From positions 113,831 through 177,830 of the forward strand of contig VZRG01001487.1 of the NCBI GenBank assembly GCA_013397435.1: a DNA stretch of 64,000 nt. The letters are read 5' to 3'. Every line of letters starts with the position of its first letter. Position 1 is the stretch's first letter. This DNA comes from Erythrocercus mccallii. Taxonomy: Eukaryota > Chordata > Aves > Passeriformes > Dicruridae. A program made the translations under genes and the position numbers. This document shows, in pieces, positions 38,937 through 51,049 of the stretch. The notes under the pieces were generated by a model. The model saw nothing but the letters and a program-made list of their open reading frames with translations. It was not told where the DNA came from and searched no databases.

Positions 38937-41926
38937 GTAAGATCAAATTCCTGGCTATCTTCCATTTCCCTGTCACACTGTGTATGCTTAATAAACTGCT
39001 TTTACAGTAGTGATAGGATATGACTGCCACCTGCATGCTATGTAATGTGTATCCTCTACAGAAAGAACATTTTGCAGCTGCAAGATATGAGTACTTTAAG
39101 CCTAGAATACCTGGATGTTCTAAGGTGAGCTATCTGCTTTCTAAGCTGTAAAAATGCTTAATCCTCGTGTCACTTTATATTATTTTGTAGTTAATGTTGT
39201 CAGTGAGTTGACAAAGGCACATAACCAGGGGCAGAATCTGGCCTATCATATTTATTAGGATGTGATTCCTCAGCCAGACACTACAGCCTCATAAGGGCAC
39301 ATACTCTGCTTTGTTTGTACATCTGAAATGTGAGGGAGTAGACCTTGTCTTGGAAAGCTGTTATTGCCGACTCTGTGACAATTATATGTGAGCTCAGTGC
39401 TGGTACATGATAGCCTGCTGATGCTAAGACCAGTTTGATTTAAGAACTTTAAACCCAGTTGACCACTTAGCAATATATTTTTGTCTGACTCTTTTGACTG
39501 ACACTTAGATAGGAAGATGTTTGGAGCAGGAAATCATCTCTTATTTGATAATATTACGAAGCCCCGTTTCTAACTAAATTTTCTACTGAAACATTATTAT
39601 ATTGTTTAATGTTTTTTTAGATTTAGAATAGTGAAAACACTGTACATAGTTTCTATTAAGTTCTGAGACTTATTAGTAACTGCTGCATATGAATACCTTT
39701 CTTCTCTCTAATTCTATTCTCCTCTGCAGTAACTTTTCTTTAAGCTTTAGTTACATTACCTCATTAACTTTTTCTTGTTTTGCAGAAGATTTTGCAGTAG
39801 GTTCTGCTCTGCTCAAAGGCAAACATTTTTGCTGTAGTTTGCAGGGGACTGTTTGTAGGTAGGTCTTCACTTCCTGGTCATTGTGTCTTTTGGTGCTTCT
39901 TGCCATAAACTAAGGATTATTATATTCTTTAGTCAACTTTGTTTTTGTCTTTACCAGTCCTTCATTGCTAAATAAGAAAGCCAAGATTCTTTCACAGACT
40001 CAAGCATATTGCTGCTTTCCAATAGGTAACCACAGATACTTCATACGTAACCATTGATTTTCTATCCAGGGATATGTAGGAAGTCTTACAAAGAGCATGA
40101 GTAAGGACGCATCTAATAACATGTCAGACTTTTCCTGTTTCCACACTTGAATGCTCAGTCCAGAATACTGATCCCCGCACCAGAGAACAACCACAGTTTA
40201 CAAAGTCAATATATACTGTATGAAGTAGCTGTATAGTTATGATAGTTACCACAGGGAATGAAACCTAAAATTTTTAGATGCAAGCAGAGGGCATAGGCAG
40301 GATCTGACTTTTCTCTGAAGTAGGCTCAGCTAGAGGAAAAATATTGATTTTCACCACAGCCATCCTTCCTTCAGAAGTTATTTCATGTTTGAAAGGAATG
40401 CATGAGGCTATAGAGAGAAAGAAAAAGGGTGGTATTTTATCTTAATTTATAATTTTATTTTATTTACAGGGTTCAGTTATTTTATGTGTTCTCTTCCTGA
40501 AATAAAAGCAAATAAACCAGAAGATTTTCTTTAACTGCAGTGTTTGATGTGTACTGCATTGGAATTATTAATTAGTATCAGTGCTCAGTCTTGGCACTCA
40601 AGATATCTTCCAAGCAGGTATTTCAGAAATCAAACAAAAAAAGTAAAAATAAATTAAACTTGAGACTTCTATTTGTGTAAAGTACCCAAACGTTAACAAA
40701 TTTCTCTGAACAAACTGCTATGTCTTAAATCCCCAGAGTCTGAAACCAGCTTTTCTAAGACTGCATGGAAACTTCCAGCTTCAGTTCAGGAGGTCTTTGC
40801 AGACTGAAATCAATTGCTTGGCTTCAAAACCCTGTAGTCAATACTGGCTTTTCTGGGAGAAGGGCTGCTGGGCTTGGTGGGACACTGATCAGATGCACAA
40901 CGAGGTTGCTGTTGGGGTTGGGTGGGCTTTGGAAGAACACATTTATTCTGAAATGCAGGCACTCCTCTCAGATGGGTCAAAGGAAAAGTGGAAGAGGGTA
41001 TTGGGCAAGTCGACATGCAGATTACATTCTCTAAGCCCCCTGGAAAATCTAGTTTTGCCTGTGTTCTTACACTCATTTTTTCAATGAGCACAACTGACAT
41101 CTTGATAATCACGAGCAGTATGAAAAAAAAGAAATAAAATCAATTCTAAACCAGTATAATATGTAATTCTCATGTTATGGCATATACTTGAGGTAATTTC
41201 AATAAAAGCAGAATTGCACAGTGTACCCAAATGAAAATATGTTTCCATTTCAGGATATATGTATATGAACTGCAGTATTATTTCTGTCCCTTTTAAAAAC
41301 AAAAAAAGAGTAACTCCTTTTTTAAAAATTTAAACACTTTCACTTCATGTTCTTTTTCCTCATTCTTCTGAAGAATTTCTGCCTGAAGCACAGCTACATT
41401 ACACTCATAAAACATATCAAGGTATCAGCATTCTCCAATACTCCAACCACTCCAATCACTGCTGTGTGAACAGCTGCGAGTGCATTTTTTTAATATTTGC
41501 AACTAAAAATATTTCTGTGCTTAGAAGTGTCTAGTTCTGCAAGCCTTCCTTGGCCAGGACACTTCTCAAATATTCAGTGAAATTCTAAACCCAGTAGGAC
41601 TCCAGATTAAAAATCAAAATCTTGAGAATGTAATTCAGGGGGTAAAAAACCAAAGCAATAAATAAACTTTGAGAAAAAAAATCCTTTTTGGTTAAGAAAG
41701 CAAAAAGCAAATTCTTAAAAATACTAACTGTCAAAACGCAGCTCTGTATTTCTGAGACAGTAATTCTTCATGCAGGAAATACCTGTGTAATTAACGTTTA
41801 CTAAAGCAAAAGCTCAAACCTGCATTCTGCCCATTCCAAACTACTGCTGACTTCATGCAAACAGAAGTGTTCTAGTGTCCTACTTTCTTATAAAGAACAA
41901 GTGTACCTTTTATAATAGTGTAAGGA

Positions 41927-41965
41927 AGATCTTACTAATAGATCTTACTAATAGATCTTACTAAT
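41927..41965. repeat. 13-bp perfect tandem repeat, 3 copies
   Basis: AGATCTTACTAAT repeats three times without a mismatch. A low-copy array like this is a likely length-polymorphic marker. Confidence 0.9.
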
Positions 41966-42229
41966 ACAATACTCATGTAAAATTACTAATAACCGTGTTA
42001 GCACAGGTAGTATGAAATAAGCAACAAAAGATGCTGGATATTAACAGAAATTCCAATGTGATTGCAGTGATGGACCATGGCACATTTTGCTAAAGATGTC
42101 TGGCTGCAAAGCCAGAGATTCCAGCAGAGGCAATTAGGGGAACTGAAGGAAAGGTTATTCATTCCTCAGTGAAATAATTTTGCATGAACTGAATGTACCA
42201 GGGTTTTCAGTCACTGATACTTAGAACAG

Positions 42230-42248
42230 TTAATATTTAAAATATTAA
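42230..42248. repeat. 19-bp AT-rich palindrome
   Basis: TTAATATTT and AAATATTAA are perfect inverted arms around a single A. Palindromes of this type occur by chance in AT-rich DNA. Confidence 0.7.
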
Positions 42249-42564
42249 ATATTTGCATGTTATTAGGTGAGTGAGTAGTTTTCTGCTTCTTCGGCTGCTA
42301 ATAGTAATTACGGACCATTAGAAACAAATATGCTACACCTATCAATAGAGGAATATATACTGGGACTGCTTCACAAAGCACTGTCACAGTATGATAATGA
42401 TTTGGCACCTCAATTGTAATTTTAAGCATGGCAGCTTGTTAATCCTAAAATTGAGTAAAAATGAATGCAACAGTAAAGAATATATCTAGACATTTTATTA
42501 ACTCATAATTTGAAATGCATTTTGTTATTATTAGTTCAATTTCTAAAAGCACCATGTTTAAATT

Positions 42565-42597
42565 AGTTTATGTGTAGTTTATGTGTAGTTTATGTGT
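42565..42597. repeat. 11-bp perfect tandem repeat, 3 copies
   Basis: AGTTTATGTGT repeats three times exactly, then breaks off as AGTTC. It lies about 600 bp from the 13-bp repeat at 41.9 kb but is unrelated to it in sequence. Confidence 0.9.
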
Positions 42598-45500
42598 AGT
42601 TCTTCTCTATTTACTATACCACTTAGCAACACAAAAGATTTTTAAAAGATAATGAGAAAAAGGTTTTCCCCTTCATTCTCAGCTAATTTTATTTTGTGAT
42701 TACTACGGGAGTCTCATTTGAACTGACAGATTCATAGGTTGCATGGTATGAGGTATAGAATGAGAATTTTTATTTTCTGCGTCACCCAACAGCCAATTAA
42801 AGCCCTAAATCAGTTTATGAAAGAAAATATCTCAGTTACTCTTCTCACAGCACACAAGGTAAAAAATGGGTTCAAAATTTTTAGATCTATACATTTGTTT
42901 TCAGTTCTTGAGGCAATTAATCTAGCCAGGTGCAAAAATGACAGGGAGGAGCCTTCAAATTGAACTCTTAATTCTTTGGAGAAGTTCATTATTGGAACAA
43001 TGTTGTGATACATCAGCAATAGAGCCCAAGTGTGTATTAATTCTTCATTCTTCAATTATTTATTCCTCCAACAAATCTACACCATCTCACATATTTCAGA
43101 AGCTGCTGTATTTAAGACAGACCAAAAGATGTAGATGTTCAGGGGTTTACAGTTCCGTCTTAAAAATGGCTCACAAAACACCTCTATGTCTCATCCACCA
43201 AATAGCAAACAGTGAAAATCCATGGCATGAAATTGCACCTCATGGAGCTTCTTGTTGAAGGCAAGGAACTATAAAAGGAGAGGAAACCAGCAGTTTCATT
43301 GCTGAAACAATTGGAGTAGCTACTCTAAAGATACTCCATCTACTCTTAAAATATTGTTTCTATTCCAGCATAAAATGTAAAACCCCCACTGCTCTACGAG
43401 TAAATCTGTTCCAGATTCACAAGGCAAGCAGCGCTGAGCTCAGTTGCAGAGTAGTTTAGTTGTTTCTAAGCCACAGTAATTTCAATGCCACAAGGAAGGT
43501 AGACTATTAAGTAAGTGGTAGAACCTGGCTAATTCACATCAGTAGTTCAAAGCACCAATGTCTATTACTAAAATTTGTAAATTAGTAAGATATCAACCAG
43601 CATAGCCCTTTTTCACGATTTTCCCATGAGCGTTAATGATATTTGATGTTGTCCTAAAGTCTGTTCCTGCAGGCTAGTGAGTAGATGCAAACTTTAGCTT
43701 CCATCAAAAAAAAGTTCTTGCCTTTATGGTTAGAGATAAAACATGAAAACATGAGCCAGCTGAACCCTGGAGTATCAAAAACCAGAAGGCAAATAAGCAG
43801 AGCCCAAAATTTATTTATTTATTTTTAAAGACCTGGCAAGCATAAAGCTAATCTTTTGATATTTGATGGACCACTTCATGCTTTTTAAACACCTGTAGTT
43901 AGCAATATTGAACTGGCACAGTATGAAACAGAAGTGCTCTCCAAATACCATTGTACCAGGTCCTGATTTTGCAAGTCGATAAACACTATCCAGTGGGAGC
44001 TTACGGCACTGTGCAAGTTTGAACCTTTATTTAATAGATGCAGGTTAATATTAATTATTTATTAAAATACGGTGTAAAATATTCTTTTTTTCCTGTATAG
44101 AATTAAAGTAATCCTTGTAATATGAAACCTGAGCACAGCTCTCTAATTTAGCACAGCCCATAATTATGGAGTTAAGCACGTGTGAAAATGCTGATTCAGC
44201 TTTCTTCTTCTGTGTGTGCTGAGAACTAGGGAAGAATCTCCAAATTATCCAAAGTTTTATTTTATTATTCATTTAAGAACAGAACAGGAAAAAAATGAAA
44301 AGGGCACTGAAAGTATTGGAGGCACAAATCTTGTGACTTACTTCCTTTCATTTGAGAGCTTGTCAAGCTCTTCTGAATGCATCCGTGAACAAAATTATGA
44401 AATAAGTTTCTGTATGTAGATTCCAACTTTTGCAAATGGTGAAGTAATGTTTGTAACAAGACTCAAATTTGTCTTTCTGAGTCTTGTTGACCTAGTGGAA
44501 TATGGCTCATTTTCCTTCAGGATCATTGTAGGAATCTCAGCTAAAACCTTACATCTGCCAGAATAGAGGATTAGACAAATTGGCAGGTAGTAATAGATTC
44601 AAAAGTTAAAAGGAAACAAACTGAGCAGCAGGATAAAATCAGGGCAAGGTAATTAACATTCTGTTTATATTTTCAAAGAAGAAACAACAGGAAAAGAACA
44701 GATGCCGGTTCAGATTTGTGGACACTCCCAGGAATTTTTTGCTTTAGGTAAAACAGTAAGAACTGCCCAGAACCCGTGGGACTCAACTGGCCACTCTGGT
44801 GAAAGAGGTCAGATTGCACTGAGACACAAGTCCCACAGAAGGGTGTCATCTAATACACGTGGTTGCTTCCTGCACAGAACTGCTTCTCAGCTCCAGATGT
44901 GCTTGTGGAAAAAAAAAGTCACAAGGGAACAACTAGAATTTAGAAATTATAATATAAATTAAAAGTGATATCAGAGCTATTGGGAGTTTGTTTAAGGCAA
45001 ATTTTAGTCTGGCATTGTACCATGGTACCTTAATGCACCTGAAGATATATAGCCCAAGAGCTACAGGGGAAAACAGAACAATCATGCAGCAGTCATTTTT
45101 TAAAATACCACATGGGGCATATGGCAGAGAACAAAGATTATTCTGTGCACAGTACCTACTGCCAATGCAGTGTTCTTTGAGGGGCTGATTCAGAAGTCAG
45201 ATGATGCAGAAGGGACTGGATTAATATCAAAATATACAAGGTTTTGGAGATGTTACCAAAGAAAAGAGAAATCATAAAAAATGCTGGCCCTGGTGAGGGC
45301 TACTACAAAATTCCCAGCTGCCCAAGGTGGACCAGAACATTCATAAGTGATTGTGTCCCTGCAGCTTTGCAGAAATTGAATACTTTCAGTTTCACTCTGT
45401 TGCTCACTGACTTGATCTAGTGAGAGCTGAAATCTTTGGTTTTTTTCGATAATCTCAGAGTGCTTTAAAACATACACCCATCTGCAGCCTTTCACCTGTA

Positions 45501-48500
45501 GTGAGCAGAACTACCTGTTCATCTGATTTTTGTGTCTATACAAGCAACACTAAAATAATTTTACCAATTTGTTTGAAATATATCAGTAGTTTTATTTTGG
45601 CCTGTAAGTATATAGCAGTTGTATCTGAATATCCAAGCAGAGGTGATTTCATGCACAAAGAGAAATTGCTGTGTAGCAATTTATACTGAAGTAGGATTGT
45701 CTTCCACTCTAGGGAAAAAATAAAAAAGTTTAAATATCAGTGAAAGGAACTTTGAGGCAAGATACCTTACAAAATTGTCTCTGCAGACTCAAAAAGTGAG
45801 AATTATGTGTATTTAGGGTGAAACTCTGGACAGAAGAGTACTGTGACACCCTGTCAGTGAGGTGTGGTCTGAACACCAGGTAGGGGCAAAGCATTTGACT
45901 AAGGCACAGCTTTGGAACCTGAGGGGGATGTTCAGTACCCACTTCTGAAAAATTTTCTAGGTCAAACCCTTTAACCGGTCTGTATCTTAATCCCTTCACT
46001 GGTAAAATATGGATCATATTCCCCAACTACACGATGAGTTAAATATTGCATAATTCTTAACACTTAATAATGCTTGTAATCCTTCGCTGTGAGATCATAG
46101 AGTCTTGCAAGGTAAAACATAATCCAAATACAAGGTAATCAAAGTCAGAGCCTTCCATGCAGTAGGAATACCCAGTATTACTCATTGGGAATAAATTTCC
46201 ATTCCAGCCTATTCCAAATGTCCTTGCAATGCTACTGTTATGCCATCTGAAGTTTCTTACGGGAGTATTAATTTCTTTACAATGGATTTTAGCATGGACC
46301 TACAAGGGATTCTTGCCTAGAAAAGGGATTTTTTTGATTTTCATGTCTATTGTAGCATTCATAGCATGAGTTTATTTTACATGAACAAATTTGGTTGTTA
46401 AGGCAGCAGAGTGTGTTTGCTGTTGTTTTTCTGTGTTGTTGTTTTATGTTGAGTGGTGAACTGTAAAATATTTCAGCTATAGGACTTTTAGCTATATATT
46501 TTAAAGTTTAACTTAGTCTTTTATTGTAAGTTTATTTTTCTCTATGATGTCATTACATTAATTTTTGAAGTCTTCAAATTTTCCTCTTTTTACTAAGAAA
46601 CATAAAGGGAGATTAAAAGCAAATCTGATTTGTGCTTTTTAAATTTATTGTTTCTATGTAGTGCTCTTGCAGAGGCTAGATATATACATTTTGTATATTG
46701 TGTCCTTGCAGAATTCCCACTCTGTGGTACATAGGCGGAAGAAATAGGGCAGAAAGGACAGATTTACATTTCTCCTCCTTTATTTATTAAGAATTTACCT
46801 TGGTTTTAGCTGCAGTGTGCATAACTCCATGCTATATAATATCAGAAACATTTTGTTGAAATCAAGTTCCCCTAATTGTCTACCATACTAAATTAGAAAG
46901 ACAATAATCTTTCTTTTGCTAACACTGTTCTTTCTAACCCAGTGACCCAGATCCCAATGAATTTCCTTAAGCTCAGAAATATGATTTCACAGAACAGTCT
47001 GTACATTGGTACTAGTTCTTTTTAATGTTTTTCCCTTATGGATGGTATTTTCATCTGTTTTCTTGCACATTCTTTCTGTTTGTTTCAAAGCAAATCTAAG
47101 ATAATAATAATTCCTAATTCATCAACATGGCCCTAATTGATTTCTCATCATCCTTTTACTAAACTTTTTAAGAGAATTTTAAAATAAATTTCTTATTGAA
47201 AAATTATTTCAGGGCATCATCCTACAGCACAAGAACTAGCTTTAAAAGACATTTACCCAACTTAAATAAGCAGAATAACAACAGGCAGACGGTATTTCAC
47301 TGTAAATTGGAAGGAAATCAGTAGAAGCTAATTGATTTATTAAATAAATGTTTGGAATTATTTTTAAATAAATTATGACCAGGTATACTAGAGCCTATAA
47401 ATAAACTCCATATCATTCTAGATAGTTCCAACAAGCTAATCTTAGGAAACTAAGTATCAGTAAATCAGAGCAAGGATGCTGTAACATTGCATGGATAGAC
47501 GTCCCCTGATATTCTTGGCACTTATCAGATGTTATTTCATTTATGGAAACTAAATTTCAGCACAGACAGCACTGCACTTCACATAGTGACAAAATGCTCA
47601 ATGTGCCATTCCAAAAAGAGGTGTTTTTAGACTTCCAGGGAAACTGCAATAAGCCTCCCACTCGCTGGAGGTCAGGAAATCTAAAGCTCATGGAAGTGCT
47701 ACAAGTTTTGTGTTGAATCAGCTTTTCCAGAAAGTTGAAACAGTAGGAGGTATCAGGCAGATCTGAATAACCCCTTTAAATCATATTCTACTGGATACAT
47801 TTACCGAACAAATTTTTGCCAGTTTATCTGGAATTCTATGCATTGATTTGAGTCACGCTCCAGTAGATGTTCAACATGACTTCACTGGATGAGTGAGTTT
47901 ACATTTAGGGTTGCTCAGTTTAGTAGCAGGCAGTGCTTCTAATCCCTGTGGAGCTGCTATTAGCCATTGGTTGACCTGAAATTCACATGAGATGGCTTTA
48001 ATTCACAGCCTGGTTTGCTCTGCCTGGTTTGCTGCTTTCAGTGGCTTTTGTTTAAATTTGGACCAGTCACTTAAGCTGGATTTTCTTGAGTTTTTCTTGT
48101 TGCTCTTGAGAAAATCTGTTTTTAACAGTACTTTCAAGCACTCCTCCATGATCATGCTATTTCTTGTGCTGGTTGTCTTTAGCGTTTGGCCAGAGTGGTA
48201 GGGAGGGCCAGGGAGGAAGAGGATGGGCAGGGGGAAGCAAGGGTGTTCTTTCAGTGTGGTCTCTAACATCAGCATGCTTTGTTCCTTGCCTAAGAGGAGT
48301 ACCCTGAGTGTCCAGAGAGTGTGCAATTAAATTCCAAAGGTACTGCAGGGAACATTCCACGTGTTTTTAATACTGACCATTAGAAATTTAATGTGACCTT
48401 TTTTTCTTTTAGTACCATTTGGGATCTGGCAGTCTAGCATTTGATTAGGTTGCAAAAGGGTTGCTTTTTATATTAAAAAAAAAATTATGTCTGTATTTGC

Positions 48501-48847
48501 CTTGCAGAAAAGTACTTGAAATCTGTGTGCTATCCTCAGCAAAGAAAAGTTTTCTTTTAAGAATGCAATATTTAACAAGCAAATACATTTCATCTACTTT
48601 TTTTAACAAGGGGAATATTGCTGTGATTTAAAAGTCTGAGATATTTTCTGGGAGTATTTTTCTATGTTCTTACTGCAGATTTCTTGGTATTTACTGTACT
48701 GAGAACTACTAGTTGACGGGACAAAATGTGATTGCAGGATCTTTTAGCTTTAGAAGGTCCTATTCAGTATTCCCTATGTGTGAAAATCTCACTAGCTGGC
48801 ATTACAAGGGCAGAATCTTAATGCACTTCTTTGGGTTTGTTCTGTAG

Positions 48848-48913
48848 AGTGTTGTTTTTTTACTGGCTCTGCCTTTTTACTGGCTAATCAAGGTCCACTG
48901 GGACTGGAGATGG
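48848..48913 (+). other. Exon-like segment, 66 nt, open in phase 0
   Basis: The acceptor TTTGTTCTGTAG ends at 48,847 and the donor ATGG|GTAAGT follows (GT at 48,914). The phase-0 frame is open over all 22 codons and hydrophobic in its first half (Ser-Val-Val-Phe-Leu-Leu-Ala-Leu), resembling a membrane segment. However, the T-rich base composition and an internal duplication of TTTTTACTGGCT explain the hydrophobic residues just as well. No partner exon is established. Confidence 0.15.
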
Positions 48914-50860
48914 GTAAGTAGCTATTTCACTTATCTTGTACATGTCCATATACAAAGATACATGGTTACTTACCAGGGAGATGGACAGGAAATAACTGTG
49001 AGGGGGGAGATCTTTACCTCATTAGTAACATTACATTTCCTATAGTGCATATTTTTCATATATTAAAAGTTAATAAGATGGTGTTGGCTTACAAGACTTA
49101 CCGAGAGACGTGATCATAGTAAATATGTCTAGAGCTTCAGAAAATATTACTCAGGTATTTTAAAGCATTTCCAGAACTCTTCCCTTCATGTTCTTTATAT
49201 GTCAAAGAGTAATATTTTTTATTCCTTATTTAAAGTCTTAATGCCTGCAGCTACCATAATAAAATTAATTTTTCATATTATATTGGATATAACAGTTACA
49301 GTTTGAGCCCCCAGTCTTGACTAGGGTTGTGGAGTAGCAGGGGTGGAGCAACACCTATAGCAGGATAGCTGCTCTCAGAAGACAGTGAAATGTGCCTGGA
49401 CAAGACTCAGAGAAGTCCTGATGCATCCCTTTTATAGATAAGGAATTGATAGATTAAATTATACACTAAATTAATAACTAAGTTACAACAGAAGGGAATA
49501 AAATCTTCTTTGGAGAAAGCTCTGTTTATCATTCCTATAGGTATTGTGTATGTTTTGCAGTGGGCACACTGTCAACCAAAGCTAAGTTTAATGCACACAT
49601 AAAAGGTACTTTGCTGGCATCTTTTCATTGCCATTATATCAAAATTACTGTAGCTCAGATGCTGTGGCTTCAAATTGCTTCTTCCATATATGAACAGAGT
49701 GCTGCTTGTAAGAACAGATATGAGCCAAGAATATAGTTGGCACTAAATAAATAATACTTAATATTTTCATCCCGTTATAAATAACTCCCTTGCATTCTTC
49801 TCTCAAGTTTACACACATACCTGGATAGGTTTCTGTTTAACACAGATTTTTCCCATTGTTCAGAGAAAATATATCGAGGGGAGAACTTTGCAATAAAGTG
49901 TGCATACTCCAAGAGTTAGAAAAGTCAGTCACTTCTCAGGAAGCTTTGGAACTTCTGTAAAATGCTTCCATGTCTTTATGTTTCTGAAAATACGAAACAA
50001 AAAATAGATTAACAAAAATGTTGAGAAAGAGTATTGCTCAGAGAGTGAAAATATCAGGAAAAACCCCACTGAGGAAGCACCTGGCATCGTCTCAAGCCTA
50101 GCTTGGTATGGGAGACTCCCAGCCTTGCACACTGACTGCCTTGCTGATTTCCTTTGTGCAAAAGGTAATTTTTGAGGAAGTTTTGGAGTAAAATCCAGTA
50201 AGGTGCAATACCCTTTGTGTTATATTCAGAGTATGAACAGTCAGCAGCTGTAAATTGCTGTGAGGGTGGAGGTGACACTACCCTCCTTACTGTCTTTCTT
50301 GCATAAAACATTGAACACAGACTAAAATACATCTCTAGTTTTGTAGGTGACTTTAGGTAGTTGGGCATAGAGGCAATAGAGCAAATTTCTGCAAAAATTC
50401 AGCAGGCAGATTAGGTCCCCTGATGAGATTTCTGATAAGACTTAAAATATCTTTTGTAGCCGGTAGAAATGCTACTTTCACATTTCTGTGATAGATCTAG
50501 AAACTTTTGATTTTGCTGCAATGTTTTTAATACTGAACAGAAAAAAGCACTAAACTGATTTACTGAAAAAAGGCTTTCTTATGCAATACCTATCAAATTT
50601 ACAAGGACTGTAACTTAACCTTTTCTTCTTAGTGTTGACATTGTATCTTGCCTTATTTTTACACAGTTCAGTGGAAGTAATGCTTGCAGCAGAATGCAGG
50701 CTCTTTCTGCATGTCAGTCTTGAAACATTTTCACGAGGCAAAGCAGTTTGAATCCCAAGAATTGGAGATACAGCCTCACTACCAGAGTAGTCTTACACAA
50801 ACATTTAATTTGTTACTTTTCTGTTCTTTCTCTTTTTTTTTTTTTTAACTTCATTTATAG

Positions 50861-51040
50861 TGACTGTATTTGGTCTGCAGAAAAGTGTGGAAGTAATCAG
50901 AATGTTTATTGTATCACTGAGTTGGTATAACAACATTTGCTATATACCAATTTTTTTAGGTTCCAAGACAGTACAATTGATTAGATGCATATTTTCTGCA
51001 TTATACAACAGATCACACCCAGCTGCACAGCTTTTCTCAG
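50861..51040 (+). other. Exon-like segment, 180 nt, one frame open throughout
   Basis: A 15-T pyrimidine tract ending in TTTATAG (AG at 50,859-50,860) precedes the segment. It ends at CTCAG|GTAAGTGAG (GT at 51,041), close to the ideal donor. One of the three frames is open across all 180 nt (59 full codons), while the other two have early stops. The encoded stretch has no recognised domain. Its trailing phase would join in frame to the open frame of the 58,344-58,491 segment. An internal alternative acceptor is CTGCAG at 50,875-50,880. Both a non-coding RNA exon and coincidence remain possible. Confidence 0.25.
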
Positions 51041-51049
51041 GTAAGTGAG

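Larger units (their letters stand above)
39000..48800. other. AT-rich intergenic stretch with small repeats
   Basis: No supported gene. The region contains two perfect small tandem repeats and a 19-bp palindrome near 42.2 kb (listed separately). AT-rich blocks such as 47,150-47,400 carry several TAATTG, ATTTATT and AAATAAAT words and look like possible regulatory sequence, but I cannot test conservation. The stretch 40,765-41,110 has three overlapping frames of 89 to 100 codons. None has a recognisable domain. Confidence 0.55.

Noticed and set aside
48974..48995. 22-nt minus-strand microexon with CTCCCCCCTCACAG acceptor and CTG|GTAAGT donor
   Set aside because: Both sites are strong, but 22 nt carries no coding evidence and no neighbouring minus-strand exon was found.
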